Program-made: the position numbers and the translations under genes
In this document: positions 26,921 through 36,018 of the stretch, piece after piece
Numbering within the stretch: the stretch's first letter is position 1
How the letters are laid out: the number at the start of each line of letters is the position of its first letter
Assembly (NCBI RefSeq): GCF_018131075.1
Contig: NZ_JAFCLS010000003.1
Span: 248,001-312,000 of the forward strand
Reading direction: 5' to 3'
DNA length: 64,000 bases
DNA from: Bradyrhizobium sp. JYMT SZCCT0428
GTDB lineage: Bacteria > Pseudomonadota > Alphaproteobacteria > Rhizobiales > Xanthobacteraceae
Notes under the pieces: model-generated
Told to the model about the DNA's origin: nothing
The model's database searches: none
What the model saw: only the letters and a program-made list of their open reading frames with translations

Positions 26921-28351
26921 GTGTTCAGACGAAACCTGCTGTTCATCCTCGCGACCACCACGGCGCTCGGCGCGCTGGCGCTCTCGGCGGCGCGGGCACG
27001 CGACGTTCCCAAGATTGCCACCGGCTTTGTCGCCAACATCCTGTGCTCGGAGACCTTCGTGTCCGGCCAGCAGCCGGACCGGATTTTTCGCGAAACCACC
27101 GCCGCGATGCCCGGCGTCAACCTGATTACCTGGGCGATGGACTATCGCGTCGATCGCGCGTGGAAGGAAACCACCGTGACGTTGCTCGGCCTCGGCCGCA
27201 GCCACGCGGTCCACCGTGAAGGTCTTGGCTGCTATCTCGATCACGGCGGCGCGGTCGCCGAAATCGCGGTGCCATCGATCGATGTTAAATCATCACAGGT
27301 GCTGCCGGATATCGCGGGGCCTTCGGTCGTCACGTCAGCAAATCCCCAACTGGCCGCCGCGCTCGATCGCGCCTTTGCCGAGCCCGAACAGCCGCCGAAG
27401 CGTGCGACCAAAGCGATTGTGGTGCTGAAGGACGGCCGCGTCGTAGCCGAGCGTTATGCCGAAGGCTACGGCATCGATACGCCGATCCTCGGCTTCTCCG
27501 CGACCAAGTCGGTGATATCGGCGCTGACGGGCATTCTCGTGCGCAAGGGTGCGCTGACGCTCGATCAGCCGGCGCCAATCGGGGCGTGGCAACGCGCCGG
27601 CGATCCCAGGCGTGCGATTACGGTCGATCATCTGCTGCGTCACACGGCAGGGCTCGCGCTCGGCAGTTCGCTGCAGGCCTCGCTCAGCTCAGTGTTCGAG
27701 CCCGTCAATCGGATGAAGTTCATGGAATCAGACATGGCCGCATATGCCGAGAGCATCGAACTCGAGACGCCGCCCGGCAGCCAATGGAATTACAATGACG
27801 GCAACACCGTCATCCTCTCGCACCTGATCCGCGAAGCGGCGGGCGGCAAAGCCGCGGACCTGCTGCGGTTCGCGCGCGCTGAATTGTTCGCACCCCTCGG
27901 CATGCGCAACGTGACCATCGAGTTCGATGCCGCAGGCAATGCGGAGGGATCGAGCCAGATGCTGGGAAGCGCGCGCGACTGGGCGCGCTTCGGCCAGCTC
28001 TATCTCAATGACGGCGTGGCCGGCGGCAAGCGCATCCTGCCCGAGGGATGGGTAAAGTATTCGGCCTCGCCGACGTCAAATGCCTGGGTCGGAATGGGGG
28101 CCGGCTTCTGGACCGATCTCGGCGACAGTTTTGGCGCCCACTATCGCACCGGGCACGGCTGGCCGCGCGACGCCTTTTTCGCCAAGGGCACGATGGGACA
28201 ATATGTGATCATCATCCCCAGCGAAAAGCTGGTCATCGTGCGGCTCGGCCGCTCGCCGAACGGGCCGCCGGAGGCGGATGGCGTGTTCGGGCTGGTGGCT
28301 GATGTCGTCGCGGCGGCGGGCGACAGGGCGAAGTTGGCGGGTGGTAATTGA
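26921..28351 (+). CDS. Exported serine hydrolase (beta-lactamase/6-aminohexanoate-dimer hydrolase-like)
   Basis: 476 aa from GTG (VFRRNLLFILATTTALG) with GGAGG 5 bases upstream; a longer frame from an upstream ATG is less likely. The N-terminus is a clear signal peptide ending near LALSAARA. The catalytic SxxK is GFSATKSVIS, the Tyr motif is WNYNDGN, and the HTAG of the family appears in LLRHTAGLALG. The C-terminal region keeps FFAKGTMGQYVIIIPSEKLVIVRLG. The family includes nylon-oligomer hydrolases and esterases; substrate unknown. It lies downstream of an AraC regulator. Confidence 0.87.
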   Translation: MFRRNLLFILATTTALGALALSAARARDVPKIATGFVANILCSETFVSGQQPDRIFRETTAAMPGVNLITWAMDYRVDRAWKETTVTLLGLGRSHAVHREGLGCYLDHGGAVAEIAVPSIDVKSSQVLPDIAGPSVVTSANPQLAAALDRAFAEPEQPPKRATKAIVVLKDGRVVAERYAEGYGIDTPILGFSATKSVISALTGILVRKGALTLDQPAPIGAWQRAGDPRRAITVDHLLRHTAGLALGSSLQASLSSVFEPVNRMKFMESDMAAYAESIELETPPGSQWNYNDGNTVILSHLIREAAGGKAADLLRFARAELFAPLGMRNVTIEFDAAGNAEGSSQMLGSARDWARFGQLYLNDGVAGGKRILPEGWVKYSASPTSNAWVGMGAGFWTDLGDSFGAHYRTGHGWPRDAFFAKGTMGQYVIIIPSEKLVIVRLGRSPNGPPEADGVFGLVADVVAAAGDRAKLAGGN

Positions 28352-28370
28352 AGGGCGGTAGTCGAGCCGA

Positions 28371-28505
28371 CTCCCTCGCCCCGCTCTTGCGGGGAGAGGG
28401 TTGGGGTGTGGGGCTCTCTCCGCCATCACGGTCTATCGATAGACCTGTACCCCCTCACCCGGATCGCAAGGGCGATCCGACCTCTCCCCGCAAGCGGGGC
28501 GAGGT
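28371..28505. repeat. Palindromic intergenic element, CTCGCCCCGC…GCGGGGCGAG type
   Basis: Outer arms CCTCGCCCCGCTCTTGCGGGGAGAGG and CCTCTCCCCGCAAGCGGGGCGAGG are inverted, with inner GGTGTGGGG/CCCCCTCACC. It occupies the gap between convergent genes (serine hydrolase and MmgE/PrpD). Same family as 15544–15647. Confidence 0.75.
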
Positions 28506-28520
28506 GACCAGCGCGTACCG

Positions 28521-29891
28521 CTACTGCCTTCCCAACTGCGTAGCCTTCGCGACGCGATCGAATCGCTCCAGCGACAGGATCGCATCCGCGAGCTGGTCGG
28601 CGCGGCCATTCAACACCGGGCGGGCGAGGGTGAGGAATTTCTGCTGCATCGCCTGCGCGTCCGGGAATGAATCCGGCTCGCCGGAAGGATCGGCATAGAG
28701 CCGCTCATGCACGGCATCGTCAGTGGTTATCGAGACGCGCGCGCCAAAGGGATGGGTGCGGCCGATCTCGAGGCGATCGTCCTGCACCACGTCGAACTTG
28801 TCGGCGAGCGCGTTCACGGCAGCGTCGCCGAGCCGCTCGTAATCGTCCCAGCCGAAGCGGCCCTGGTCGAGCGCCAGCGCGCCGGTGAAGAACATCGAGA
28901 ATTGCCCGCCGACGATCGAGGTCGGATGACGCTTGGTGGCGGCATCGCCGGTCAGCGTGATGCCGTTGCGGTGCAGACCAATCTCGACCTTCATGATCTG
29001 GTCCGGCGTCAGATTGTGCTCCCGGCGCATCGCGATCAGGGCATCCAGCGCGGCATGGGTATAGCGGCAGCTCGGATAGGGCTTTACGCCAATTCGAAGC
29101 GTCTCATAGGTCTTGCCGAGACCGGCGGTCGCCTTGTCCGGATGCGCATTGTCGCTGTAGCCGACGAGCAGGCCATGTTTGCCTTCGACCGACTCGGTCG
29201 AACCGACAAAATCGTTGTGCGCCAGGGTCGCTGCGATCACGCCGTTCATCGCGGCGGCGCCGACCTGGTAGCGCTTGTTCCAGGCGCCATTGACCAGGAA
29301 CTGCAGCGAGCCTGCGGCCTGGCTGCCGGAGACGCCGAACGCCGACACGATCTGGTCCTTCGACAGGCCGAACAGCTTGCCGGCGGCGGCGGCGGCGCCA
29401 TAGGTTCCCGCGGTCGCGGTCGGATGGAAGCCGCGCGCATAATGCGAGGTGGGGTCGAGCGCGTTACCGAGCCGGCAGCACACTTCATAGCCGGCCACGA
29501 TGGCGGTGAGCACGTCACGGCCCGATGCGCCGACCATCTCGCCGACCGCGAACGCCGCCGGCACCACGGGCGCGCTCGGATGCAGCGAGGAATCCGCGTG
29601 AGTATCGTCAAAATCCAGCGAATGGCCGAGTGCGCCGTTGAGCAAAGCGGCGACCGCGGGGGTCCAGGTTTTGCTGTCGCCGAACACGGTGGATTCGCCC
29701 TTGCCGTCCAGCGCCAAGGCTTCCAGCATCTTCAGCAGCGAGGCCGTGGATTCCGCATCGCGCCGCGCCCGGATCGTGCTGCCGAGGAAATCGAGCGTCA
29801 GCACCTTGGCGCGGGCCAATACCTCCGGCGGAATATCCTCGAATTTCAGATTGGCGACATAGGCGGCAAGCGTTGCGGTTTCGTTGGCCAT
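28521..29891 (-). CDS. MmgE/PrpD family protein (2-methylcitrate dehydratase-like)
   Basis: 456 aa from ATG MANETATLAAYVANLKFEDIP with GAGGAAA upstream. The MmgE/PrpD fold is recognisable from DFLGSTIRARRDAEST, LNGALGHSLDFDDTH, and the glycine/alanine-rich TAGTYGAAAAAGKLFGLS. PrpD itself dehydrates 2-methylcitrate, while family relatives include aconitate decarboxylase and many uncharacterised enzymes. No propionate pathway genes (prpB, prpC) are nearby, so the substrate is open. Confidence 0.86.
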   Translation of the reverse strand: MANETATLAAYVANLKFEDIPPEVLARAKVLTLDFLGSTIRARRDAESTASLLKMLEALALDGKGESTVFGDSKTWTPAVAALLNGALGHSLDFDDTHADSSLHPSAPVVPAAFAVGEMVGASGRDVLTAIVAGYEVCCRLGNALDPTSHYARGFHPTATAGTYGAAAAAGKLFGLSKDQIVSAFGVSGSQAAGSLQFLVNGAWNKRYQVGAAAMNGVIAATLAHNDFVGSTESVEGKHGLLVGYSDNAHPDKATAGLGKTYETLRIGVKPYPSCRYTHAALDALIAMRREHNLTPDQIMKVEIGLHRNGITLTGDAATKRHPTSIVGGQFSMFFTGALALDQGRFGWDDYERLGDAAVNALADKFDVVQDDRLEIGRTHPFGARVSITTDDAVHERLYADPSGEPDSFPDAQAMQQKFLTLARPVLNGRADQLADAILSLERFDRVAKATQLGRQ

Positions 29892-30014
29892 CGTGTTTCC
29901 TCGTTTTGGCCCGCAGGGTAGGCGGGCTGAATCCACCTTTCAAGCCGTCTCCGGGTCGCGGGCATCAGCTATGCTAAAGCTCATTTACAGGCAGGATCGC
30001 CTGCAAGTTGCGGA

Positions 30015-31136
30015 ATGGGGCGCATGGCCGGCTTTCTGAAGCGCGTGGCGGCCCGCGTGCGGTCGCGCAGGACGCAGCTGGCGCTCGCCGTCAGGGTGAC
30101 GGTGGCGGCGGTTGTGGCCTACACCATCGCGAACGCCTTGCATCTGACGCTGCCGTTATGGGCCGTGCTGACCTCCTTGATCGTTACCCAGATGAGCGTC
30201 GGCCGATCGCTGAAGGCCACCACCGACTACATGCTGGGCACGATCGGCGGCGCGATCTACGGCGGAGCGATTGCGGTGCTGATTCCGCATTCGAGCGAAG
30301 CGGCCCTGCTGGCGTTGCTGGTGCTGACGGTGGCGCCACTGGCCTATATCGGATCGCTCAATCCCAGCCTGACAGCGGCCACGGTGACAGGTGTCATCGT
30401 ATTGCTGATCCCGGAGATGCACCACACCAGTCCACTGGCTTCCGTGATCGATCGCCTGATCGAGGTGACCGTCGGCGCGTCCACCGGGCTAGCCGCTTCC
30501 TTTTTGGTATTGCCGTCGCGGGCGCATCGTCAGATCCGCGCCAATGCGGCGCGCCTGATCGAACTGATCGCAGGCGCATTTTCGGAGTTGCTGGTTGGCC
30601 TGACGCATGGCCTCGACAACGACGCGGCGCACCGGATCCAGGACGGCATCGGTGCTGCGGTCACGGCCTTGCACGCGGTGGGGCAGGAAGCCGAGCGCGA
30701 GCGTGCGGCGCGCCTGTCCTCAGGTCCGGACACCGGTCCGCTGCTGCGGACCATCCTGCGCCTGCGTCATGACGTCGTGATGATCGGGAGGGAATGCCTG
30801 GTCGCATTGCCTGCGAATTTGCAGGCGCGGCTGGATACGCCCTTGTCCGGCGTGCGCGAGGCGATTGTAGCCCATCTGCGCGCATCGGCGGCTGCATTGC
30901 GCAACGGTACCAGTCCGCCGGTGATCGACCCCTTGCAATTCGCGCTGCAGGGCTACGCGGAGGAGGTAGCCTCGGTCCGCCGCGATGGTCTGATCCGCCC
31001 CCTGCCGGGCGATGCCGCCGAGCGCTTCTACGCACTCGGATTTTCGCTGGAGCAGATGCGCCAGAATATCGGCGATCTCGATCGCTGCGTCGCGGAGTGG
31101 TCGGCAAAGCCGCCCGGCCGTGGTCAGTCCAAATAA
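30015..31136 (+). CDS. FUSC-family membrane protein (aromatic acid exporter-like)
   Basis: 373 aa. The N-terminal half carries about six hydrophobic spans typical of FUSC/ArAE proteins: LALAVRVTVAAVVAYTIANALHL, LPLWAVLTSLIVTQ and then GTIGGAIYGGAIAVLIP. The C-terminal half (after about 180) is a cytoplasmic helical domain. The first ATG is chosen; a second, MAGFLKRV, three codons later fits a ribosome site about as well. The last residues and stop codon (GQSK) lie inside a 55-bp segment that is repeated at 33145–33199 and belongs, in antisense, to the 3' end of a SUKH-type gene. Confidence 0.83.
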   Translation: MGRMAGFLKRVAARVRSRRTQLALAVRVTVAAVVAYTIANALHLTLPLWAVLTSLIVTQMSVGRSLKATTDYMLGTIGGAIYGGAIAVLIPHSSEAALLALLVLTVAPLAYIGSLNPSLTAATVTGVIVLLIPEMHHTSPLASVIDRLIEVTVGASTGLAASFLVLPSRAHRQIRANAARLIELIAGAFSELLVGLTHGLDNDAAHRIQDGIGAAVTALHAVGQEAERERAARLSSGPDTGPLLRTILRLRHDVVMIGRECLVALPANLQARLDTPLSGVREAIVAHLRASAAALRNGTSPPVIDPLQFALQGYAEEVASVRRDGLIRPLPGDAAERFYALGFSLEQMRQNIGDLDRCVAEWSAKPPGRGQSK

Positions 31137-31177
31137 ACGCCCAGAAAGTTGAGCGTGGTGGCATCGCGCTTCGCGAT
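31123..31177. repeat. Left 55-bp direct repeat, remnant of a SUKH-gene 3' end
   Basis: Matches 33145–33199 at 53 of 55 positions in the same orientation. On the minus strand it still encodes the terminal residues IAKRDATTLNFLGVYLD plus stop, the same C-terminus as the frameshifted SUKH paralogue. It overlaps the end of the FUSC gene. With the right copy it brackets the RTX gene, so it marks either an insertion or a gene replacement after tandem duplication. Confidence 0.88.
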
Positions 31178-31211
31178 CTTCTCAGGCGCGCTCAACGAAC
31201 CCGCCTCGCCG

Positions 31212-32876
31212 TCACACGAAGAAGAAGTCGTTCGCGTGCAGCTGAGACAGTGTGACGCCATTCAATGTGATCGTGTCATTCGCATCGTAAGTGATCACCG
31301 TGTTGCCGTGCCCGTCATTGGCCGCATGAGCCTTCACGGCAGCAAAGTTTGCAAAGAGCGTGTCGTCAATCTGGATGTGGTCCGCATTCGGCTTGAAGTC
31401 GGTAATCACGTCCCTGCCGAAGTTCGAGTTGAACACGAAAGTGTCCGAGTCCTTGCCTCCGGTAAGGGTGTCGTTGTCTTGCCCGCCGATGAGCGCGTCT
31501 GCGCTGTTGCCGCCGACGAGGGTATCGTTGCCGTTTCCTCCATCAAGCACGGTTCGGCTATTGGCTGCCTTCAGCGAGTTGTTGCCGTCCGTCCCCTTCA
31601 CATAAGTCTGGCCGGTAACCATGACCGATACGGTTAGCGTGGCCGTGCTAGTGCCACCGTGGCCATCATCGACCGTATAGGTGAACGTGTCTTGGGGCAG
31701 CAGCTGCGATGTGCTTCCGCCCTTTGCAGCGGCATAGCCGTAGCTACCGTCAGCATTCAACGTCAACTTTCCGAAGGCACCGGTCAGCGCATGGCCGACA
31801 TTGGCAGCAGCGCCGTTAACAGCGGTGATGTGCAAGGTGTCGGTGTCCGGGTCGGTATCGTTGGCGAGCACGCCTTGGGCGGCGTTGGCGGTGACGACCT
31901 TGCCCTTTGTTGCCCCGGCGATGTCATCTTTCGCGAGTGGAGCCGAGTTGGTAATCGGGGTAGCGAGGTAGCCGTGCGCTGTGCCAACGTCGTCCTGGTA
32001 AGTCCCGGTGATCTGGCCTGAATTGTTGATCCTGACGGCAGAGCCGTAGGTTGCGAAGGGAGCCTCGATGGTGGTGTAGCTGCCGCCGCTGTAGAGGAAG
32101 CCATGCGCAATGCCGCTGCCGTCCTCCTGGTAATACCCGGCGATCTGGCCCGACGCGTTGATGCTGAGGGCGTAGGTGCTGGTGGCGCCGAGGGGATGGT
32201 CGATGGGGGTGTAGCCGCCGCCGCTGTACAGAAAGCCGCGCACCAAGCCGCTACTGTCCACATAATACCCGGTGATCTGGCCCGAGTCGTTGATGCTGAC
32301 GCCAACGGTGCCGTGAACGGCGAAGGGGTCATCTAAGATGGTGTAGCCACCGCCGCTATAGAGGAAGCCATGGGTGCCGCTGCTGTCGTTGAAATAGCCC
32401 GTGATCTGGCCGGAAGTGTTGATGTCGAGGGGGACCGTGCCATTGGTGGCCAATGGATAGTCGATGGTGGTGTAGCCGCCACCGCTATAGAGGAAGCCGT
32501 GCTGGACGCCGTTGATATCGTAGTAGTACCCGGCGATTTGGCCCGAGTCGTTGATGTCCAAGGCGACAGTTCCGCTGGTTCCGAGCGGATCAGCAATGGT
32601 GGTGTAGCTGCCGCCGCTATAAAGGAAGCCGTGCGCGACGCCGCTGCCATCGAAGAAATAGCCCGTAATCTGAGCCGAGGCGTTGATGCTTTGGGCAACG
32701 GTGCCGGTTCCGAACGGATCGTCGATGGTGGTGTAGCTGCCACCGCTGTAGAGGAAGCCGTGGGAGCCGCTGCCGTCCAGGTAATACCCCGTGATCTGGC
32801 CCGAGGCATTGATGTCCACGGGGAAGGTGTGGGTTCCGAACGGATCGTCGATGGTGGTGTATGCATAAGTTGGCAT
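31212..32876 (-). CDS. Secreted HAF-repeat/RTX protein, probable type I secretion substrate
   Basis: 554 aa from ATG MPTYAYTTIDDPFG with GAGGGG upstream. Residues about 6–307 are seven 41–45-aa HAF-type repeats (core INxSGQITGYY…HGFLYSGG). Residues about 310–415 form a cadherin/VCBS-like domain (LANDTDPDTDTLHI, FTYTVDDGHGG). Then come RTX calcium-binding nonapeptides (GGNGNDTLVGG, GGQDNDTLTGG) and an acidic end FVFNSNFGRDVITDF…NDFFFV typical of T1SS signals. There is no N-terminal signal peptide. No ABC/HlyD transporter is nearby, so the secretion machinery must be elsewhere. No catalytic domain is visible, so adhesin or matrix protein is as likely as toxin. Confidence 0.85.
   Translation of the reverse strand: MPTYAYTTIDDPFGTHTFPVDINASGQITGYYLDGSGSHGFLYSGGSYTTIDDPFGTGTVAQSINASAQITGYFFDGSGVAHGFLYSGGSYTTIADPLGTSGTVALDINDSGQIAGYYYDINGVQHGFLYSGGGYTTIDYPLATNGTVPLDINTSGQITGYFNDSSGTHGFLYSGGGYTILDDPFAVHGTVGVSINDSGQITGYYVDSSGLVRGFLYSGGGYTPIDHPLGATSTYALSINASGQIAGYYQEDGSGIAHGFLYSGGSYTTIEAPFATYGSAVRINNSGQITGTYQDDVGTAHGYLATPITNSAPLAKDDIAGATKGKVVTANAAQGVLANDTDPDTDTLHITAVNGAAANVGHALTGAFGKLTLNADGSYGYAAAKGGSTSQLLPQDTFTYTVDDGHGGTSTATLTVSVMVTGQTYVKGTDGNNSLKAANSRTVLDGGNGNDTLVGGNSADALIGGQDNDTLTGGKDSDTFVFNSNFGRDVITDFKPNADHIQIDDTLFANFAAVKAHAANDGHGNTVITYDANDTITLNGVTLSQLHANDFFFV
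31960..32876. repeat. Tandem DNA repeats of about 130 bp encoding the HAF units
   Basis: Seven copies of about 125–135 bp with strong nucleotide conservation around the HGFLYSGG codons (gccgctgtagaggaagcc recurs nearly unchanged) and divergence between. Such high identity suggests recent expansion or gene conversion, and copy number may vary between strains. Confidence 0.75.
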
Positions 32877-33144
32877 ATCGGGGACCCCTCGGATGGACAG
32901 CCCGACATCTTGTGCCTGACCAGCAGTCGGGCCGTACGCCCCCGTCAAGAAGGTCAAGTAGAAGCGCCGCTACAATCAAATGGTCAAAGTGATTACCCCC
33001 TTCGATATACGTGCCACGCGTCCTCGTGGAACCGCCTAAAATTCGAGACCGGCAACGCGCGTCGAGAGGACTGGCAAGTCGCCGGAAACAATTGCTCTAA
33101 ATGGATGGAGCCGTCTGTAGCGCTCGCGGCAAGCCTGATCTCTA

Positions 33145-33199
33145 GTCAGTCCAAATAAACACCCAGAAAGTTGAGCGTCGTGGCATCGCGCTTCGCGAT
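33145..33199. repeat. Right 55-bp direct repeat at the 3' end of the SUKH pseudogene
   Basis: Partner of 31123–31177 (two mismatches). This copy lies in its native context as the last codons and stop of the broken SUKH-type gene. The 2.02-kb spacing between the copies contains only the RTX gene and 269 bases of upstream sequence. Confidence 0.88.
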
Positions 33200-34470
33200 G
33201 CCGTCAGTCAGAGCCTTCAATGCGGCGTCGAAGCTGGGCGCCGCCTGTTCCAGTTCGAAGGCGCCGTCATGGTCCCACAGGAAGCACCAGCCGAAGCGCT
33301 CGCCCTGCCCGAGATTGATCACCAGGCAGCGGCTGTGATGGGCGGGTTCGGCGACCGGCAGCAGGTCGCGCGCCGCCACGCCGTATTCCTCGCGGAAGTA
33401 GGCGTCGACGTTTTCCGGATCGTCCTCGGTGAGCGCGATGAAGTTGAACAGATTGCTGCGCTGGGTCGCCAGTTCCGTCGGGCGGTAGAAGCACAATTCG
33501 GCCGAATCTTCCGGCAGCCGGACCTGCAATTCGCTCTCGCCATGCTGCGCGAGGAATTCGCGGTAATCTTTCGGCAGCCTGGCGCCGAGTTCCTCCTCGG
33601 CCTGAAGCAGGTCGCTTTCGCTCACCGCCTTCTTGGTGTGCCAGCGCCAGCCCTTGTCCGATTCCGATATGCCTTTTCGCCGCGCGACATAGTCGGCATA
33701 GGCCGGCAGCTCGGTGATCTCTTCGTAACCGCTAAACTCGCGATACTTATAGGCGTAATCGAAAGCTTCCTCCTGCCGTTCCGGAAAGTGGTCGACCAGA
33801 ATCATCGCGCGCTGCGCGCCGCGGTCCACGCTTGCGTCGACCCTGCAGGCCTCTTCGATTGCCTCCAGCGCGGCCTTTGGATCGTCGGCGCTCAGATGCG
33901 CCCAGCTCAGTACTTCCAGCGTGCGGGCCTCGAGGTCGCTTTCCCTGATTGACCAGGCGTAATACGGCGCCTTGGCCGCACGGCGGGACACGATGGTGTC
34001 GCGTCCGCGTTCGGCAAGCTTGATGATCCCTTCATCGTCCTGATCGTCGAAATAACCGTGATGGCGGCGAGCAGGAGATAAAGCGGTTCGTCTGCCGCCG
34101 GCGTGTCCCGAAGCGCGGCAAGAAGTTTTGCCTGCGCTTCGAGGGATTCGCCCAGCGCCGCCAGCATCAACTCGTCGAGGCCTTTTTGCCAGTCGGGCTT
34201 GGGCTCTGGGTCCGGCAGCAGATTGCGCAGCGTGTAATCCGTGTGTGTGGTTTCGATGTAGCCGGATGCGACGAGTTCGGCGGCATGCCGGCGGAACGCC
34301 GCGACGGCGGTTTCCATGTCGGAAAACTCGTCGCGCAAATACTGGTCTTCCCCGGGTTCCAGGTCCTCACGCATGAGGATGCCCAGAATGATCGGATCGC
34401 CGTCGAGAACTAACAGCAGTTCCCTGTCGTCGTCCCCGGGCGGGCGGTGAAAGAATTTTGCCAGATACAT
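33146..34470 (-). pseudogene. SUKH (SMI1/KNR4)-type protein gene, broken by a one-base deletion
   Basis: Paralogue of the intact gene at 34524–35852. The first frame (from 34470, MYLAKFFHRPPGDDDRELL) runs to PLYLLLAA, then loses register; the second frame resumes with the expected GIIKLAERGRDTIVSRRAAKAPYY and continues to the stop. Comparing the two copies at DNA level, GATGGGCGGCGAG in the intact gene is GATGGCGGCGAG here (near 34063), a loss of one G. Restored, it would encode about 440 aa with a C-terminal SUKH domain (LGARLPKDYREFLAQHG). Either a true pseudogene or a sequencing error; the otherwise clean frames suggest recent damage. Confidence 0.85.
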
Positions 34471-34523
34471 ATGGGAATCTCCGAACGCGCGGGCGCAACG
34501 CCGCTAATGGGAAAACGCCATGA

Positions 34524-35852
34524 TCAATCGAGATATATGCCGAGAAAACCGAGCATGGCGGCATCGCGCTTCTCGATGCCTGATGTCAGCGCCTTTAGCG
34601 CGGCGTCGAAGCTGGGCGCGGCCTGTGTGAGTTCCCAGCTGCCGTCATGGTCCCACTCAAAGCACCAGCCAAAGCGTTCGCCCTGTCCAAGATTGATCAC
34701 CAGGCAGCGGCTGTGCTGCGAGGGCGCGGCGACCGGCAGCAGATCACGCGCCGCCACGCCGTATTGCTCGCGGAAGTACGCGTCGACCTTTTCCGGATCC
34801 TTCTCGAAGCGCGTGATGTAGTTGATCAGATTGTTGCGCTGGGTCGCCAGTTCGGTCGGCCGGTAGAAGCACAGTTCGGCCGACTCTTCCGGCAGCCGGA
34901 CCTGCAATTCGGTCGAGCCGTATGTCGTGAGGAATTTGCGATAATCCTTCGGCAGTGTGGCGCCGAGCGCTTGCTCGGCCTGCAGCACATCGCTTTCGCT
35001 TGCCGGCTTCCTGGTGTGCCAACGCCAGCCCTTGTCGGATTTCGGTTTGCGTTTTCTCCGTGCGACATAGTCGGCATAGGCCGGCAGCGCGATGATGTCC
35101 TCGTAGCCGCCGAACTCGTGATACTTATGGGCGTCATCGAAAGCCTCTTCCTGCCGCTCCGGAAAATGCTCGACCAGAATTGTCGCGAGCTGCACGCCGC
35201 GGTCCTGGCTTGCGTCGACCCGACTGGCCTCTTCGATAGCTTCCAGCGCGGCCTTTGGGTTATCGGCGCGCAGGTGCGCCCAGCTCAGAACCTCCAATAT
35301 TCGGGCCTCGAGATCGCGATCCTCCATCGACCAGAAATAGTGCGGCGTCCTGGCGGCGCGGTGGGCGGCGATGGTGTCGCGACCGCATTCGGCAAGCGCA
35401 ATGATCTGGTTGTTATCCTGATCGTCGGCATAGCCGTGATGGGCGGCGAGCCAGAGATAGAGCGGCTGGCTTGCCGCCGGCGTGTCCTGAAGCGCGGCAA
35501 GATATTTGGCCTGCACGTCAAGCGGTTCGCCTAGCGCCGCCAGCATCAGATCGTCGAGGCCTCTTTGCCAGTCGGGCTTGGGCTCTGGATCCGGCAGCAG
35601 ATTGCGCAGCATGTAATCGGTGTGCGTGGTTTCGACATAGCCGGCTGCGATGAGGTCGGCGGCTTGCCGGCGGAATGTCGCGACGGCGGTTTTGGCTTTG
35701 GAATATTCCTTGCGCAGGAACTCGTCTTTCTTCCGCGCGCCCGGCGCCTCGTTCATATACTTGCCAACGACCGTCGGCTTATTGCCGGGCATGAACAGCA
35801 GACCGCGATCATCATCGCCCGGCGGGCGGTGAAAGAACTTTACCAGACGCAT
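34524..35852 (-). CDS. SUKH (SMI1/KNR4)-domain protein with WGR-like N-terminus
   Basis: 442 aa from ATG MRLVKFFHRPPGDDDRGLL with GGAGA upstream. Residues about 285–430 match the SUKH fold: LQAEQALGATLPKDYRKFL, then ELCFYRPTELATQRN and CLVINLGQGERFGWCFEWDHDG. The N-terminal 110 residues (TAVATFRRQAADLIAAGYVETT, KPDWQRGLDDLMLAALG) weakly resemble WGR-type proteins. The middle is helical and TPR-like (AKAALEAIEEASR style). SUKH proteins are often immunity proteins against contact-dependent or Rhs toxins, but many are housekeeping, so immunity is a hypothesis. A broken paralogue lies directly downstream, 53 bases away. Confidence 0.8.
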   Translation of the reverse strand: MRLVKFFHRPPGDDDRGLLFMPGNKPTVVGKYMNEAPGARKKDEFLRKEYSKAKTAVATFRRQAADLIAAGYVETTHTDYMLRNLLPDPEPKPDWQRGLDDLMLAALGEPLDVQAKYLAALQDTPAASQPLYLWLAAHHGYADDQDNNQIIALAECGRDTIAAHRAARTPHYFWSMEDRDLEARILEVLSWAHLRADNPKAALEAIEEASRVDASQDRGVQLATILVEHFPERQEEAFDDAHKYHEFGGYEDIIALPAYADYVARRKRKPKSDKGWRWHTRKPASESDVLQAEQALGATLPKDYRKFLTTYGSTELQVRLPEESAELCFYRPTELATQRNNLINYITRFEKDPEKVDAYFREQYGVAARDLLPVAAPSQHSRCLVINLGQGERFGWCFEWDHDGSWELTQAAPSFDAALKALTSGIEKRDAAMLGFLGIYLD

Positions 35853-36018
35853 GAGGGTCTCCGAACGCGGGCGCAAGGCTGCAGGCACGAGCTGCTGCCA
35901 ACGCAAAGGGTCGTGCGACCACGGCCGTCAGCCACGGTCTCCCCGTTTCAGTCGCGGGCTCGGAACAACAGGTTCACGCCGGGCAACAGGCCGATGGAGG
36001 CCGGCCTATGTGCCCGAT

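Noticed and set aside
31960..32876. Possible CRISPR-like array in the tandem repeats
   Set aside because: The repeats encode protein units with an unbroken frame and have no short uniform spacers.
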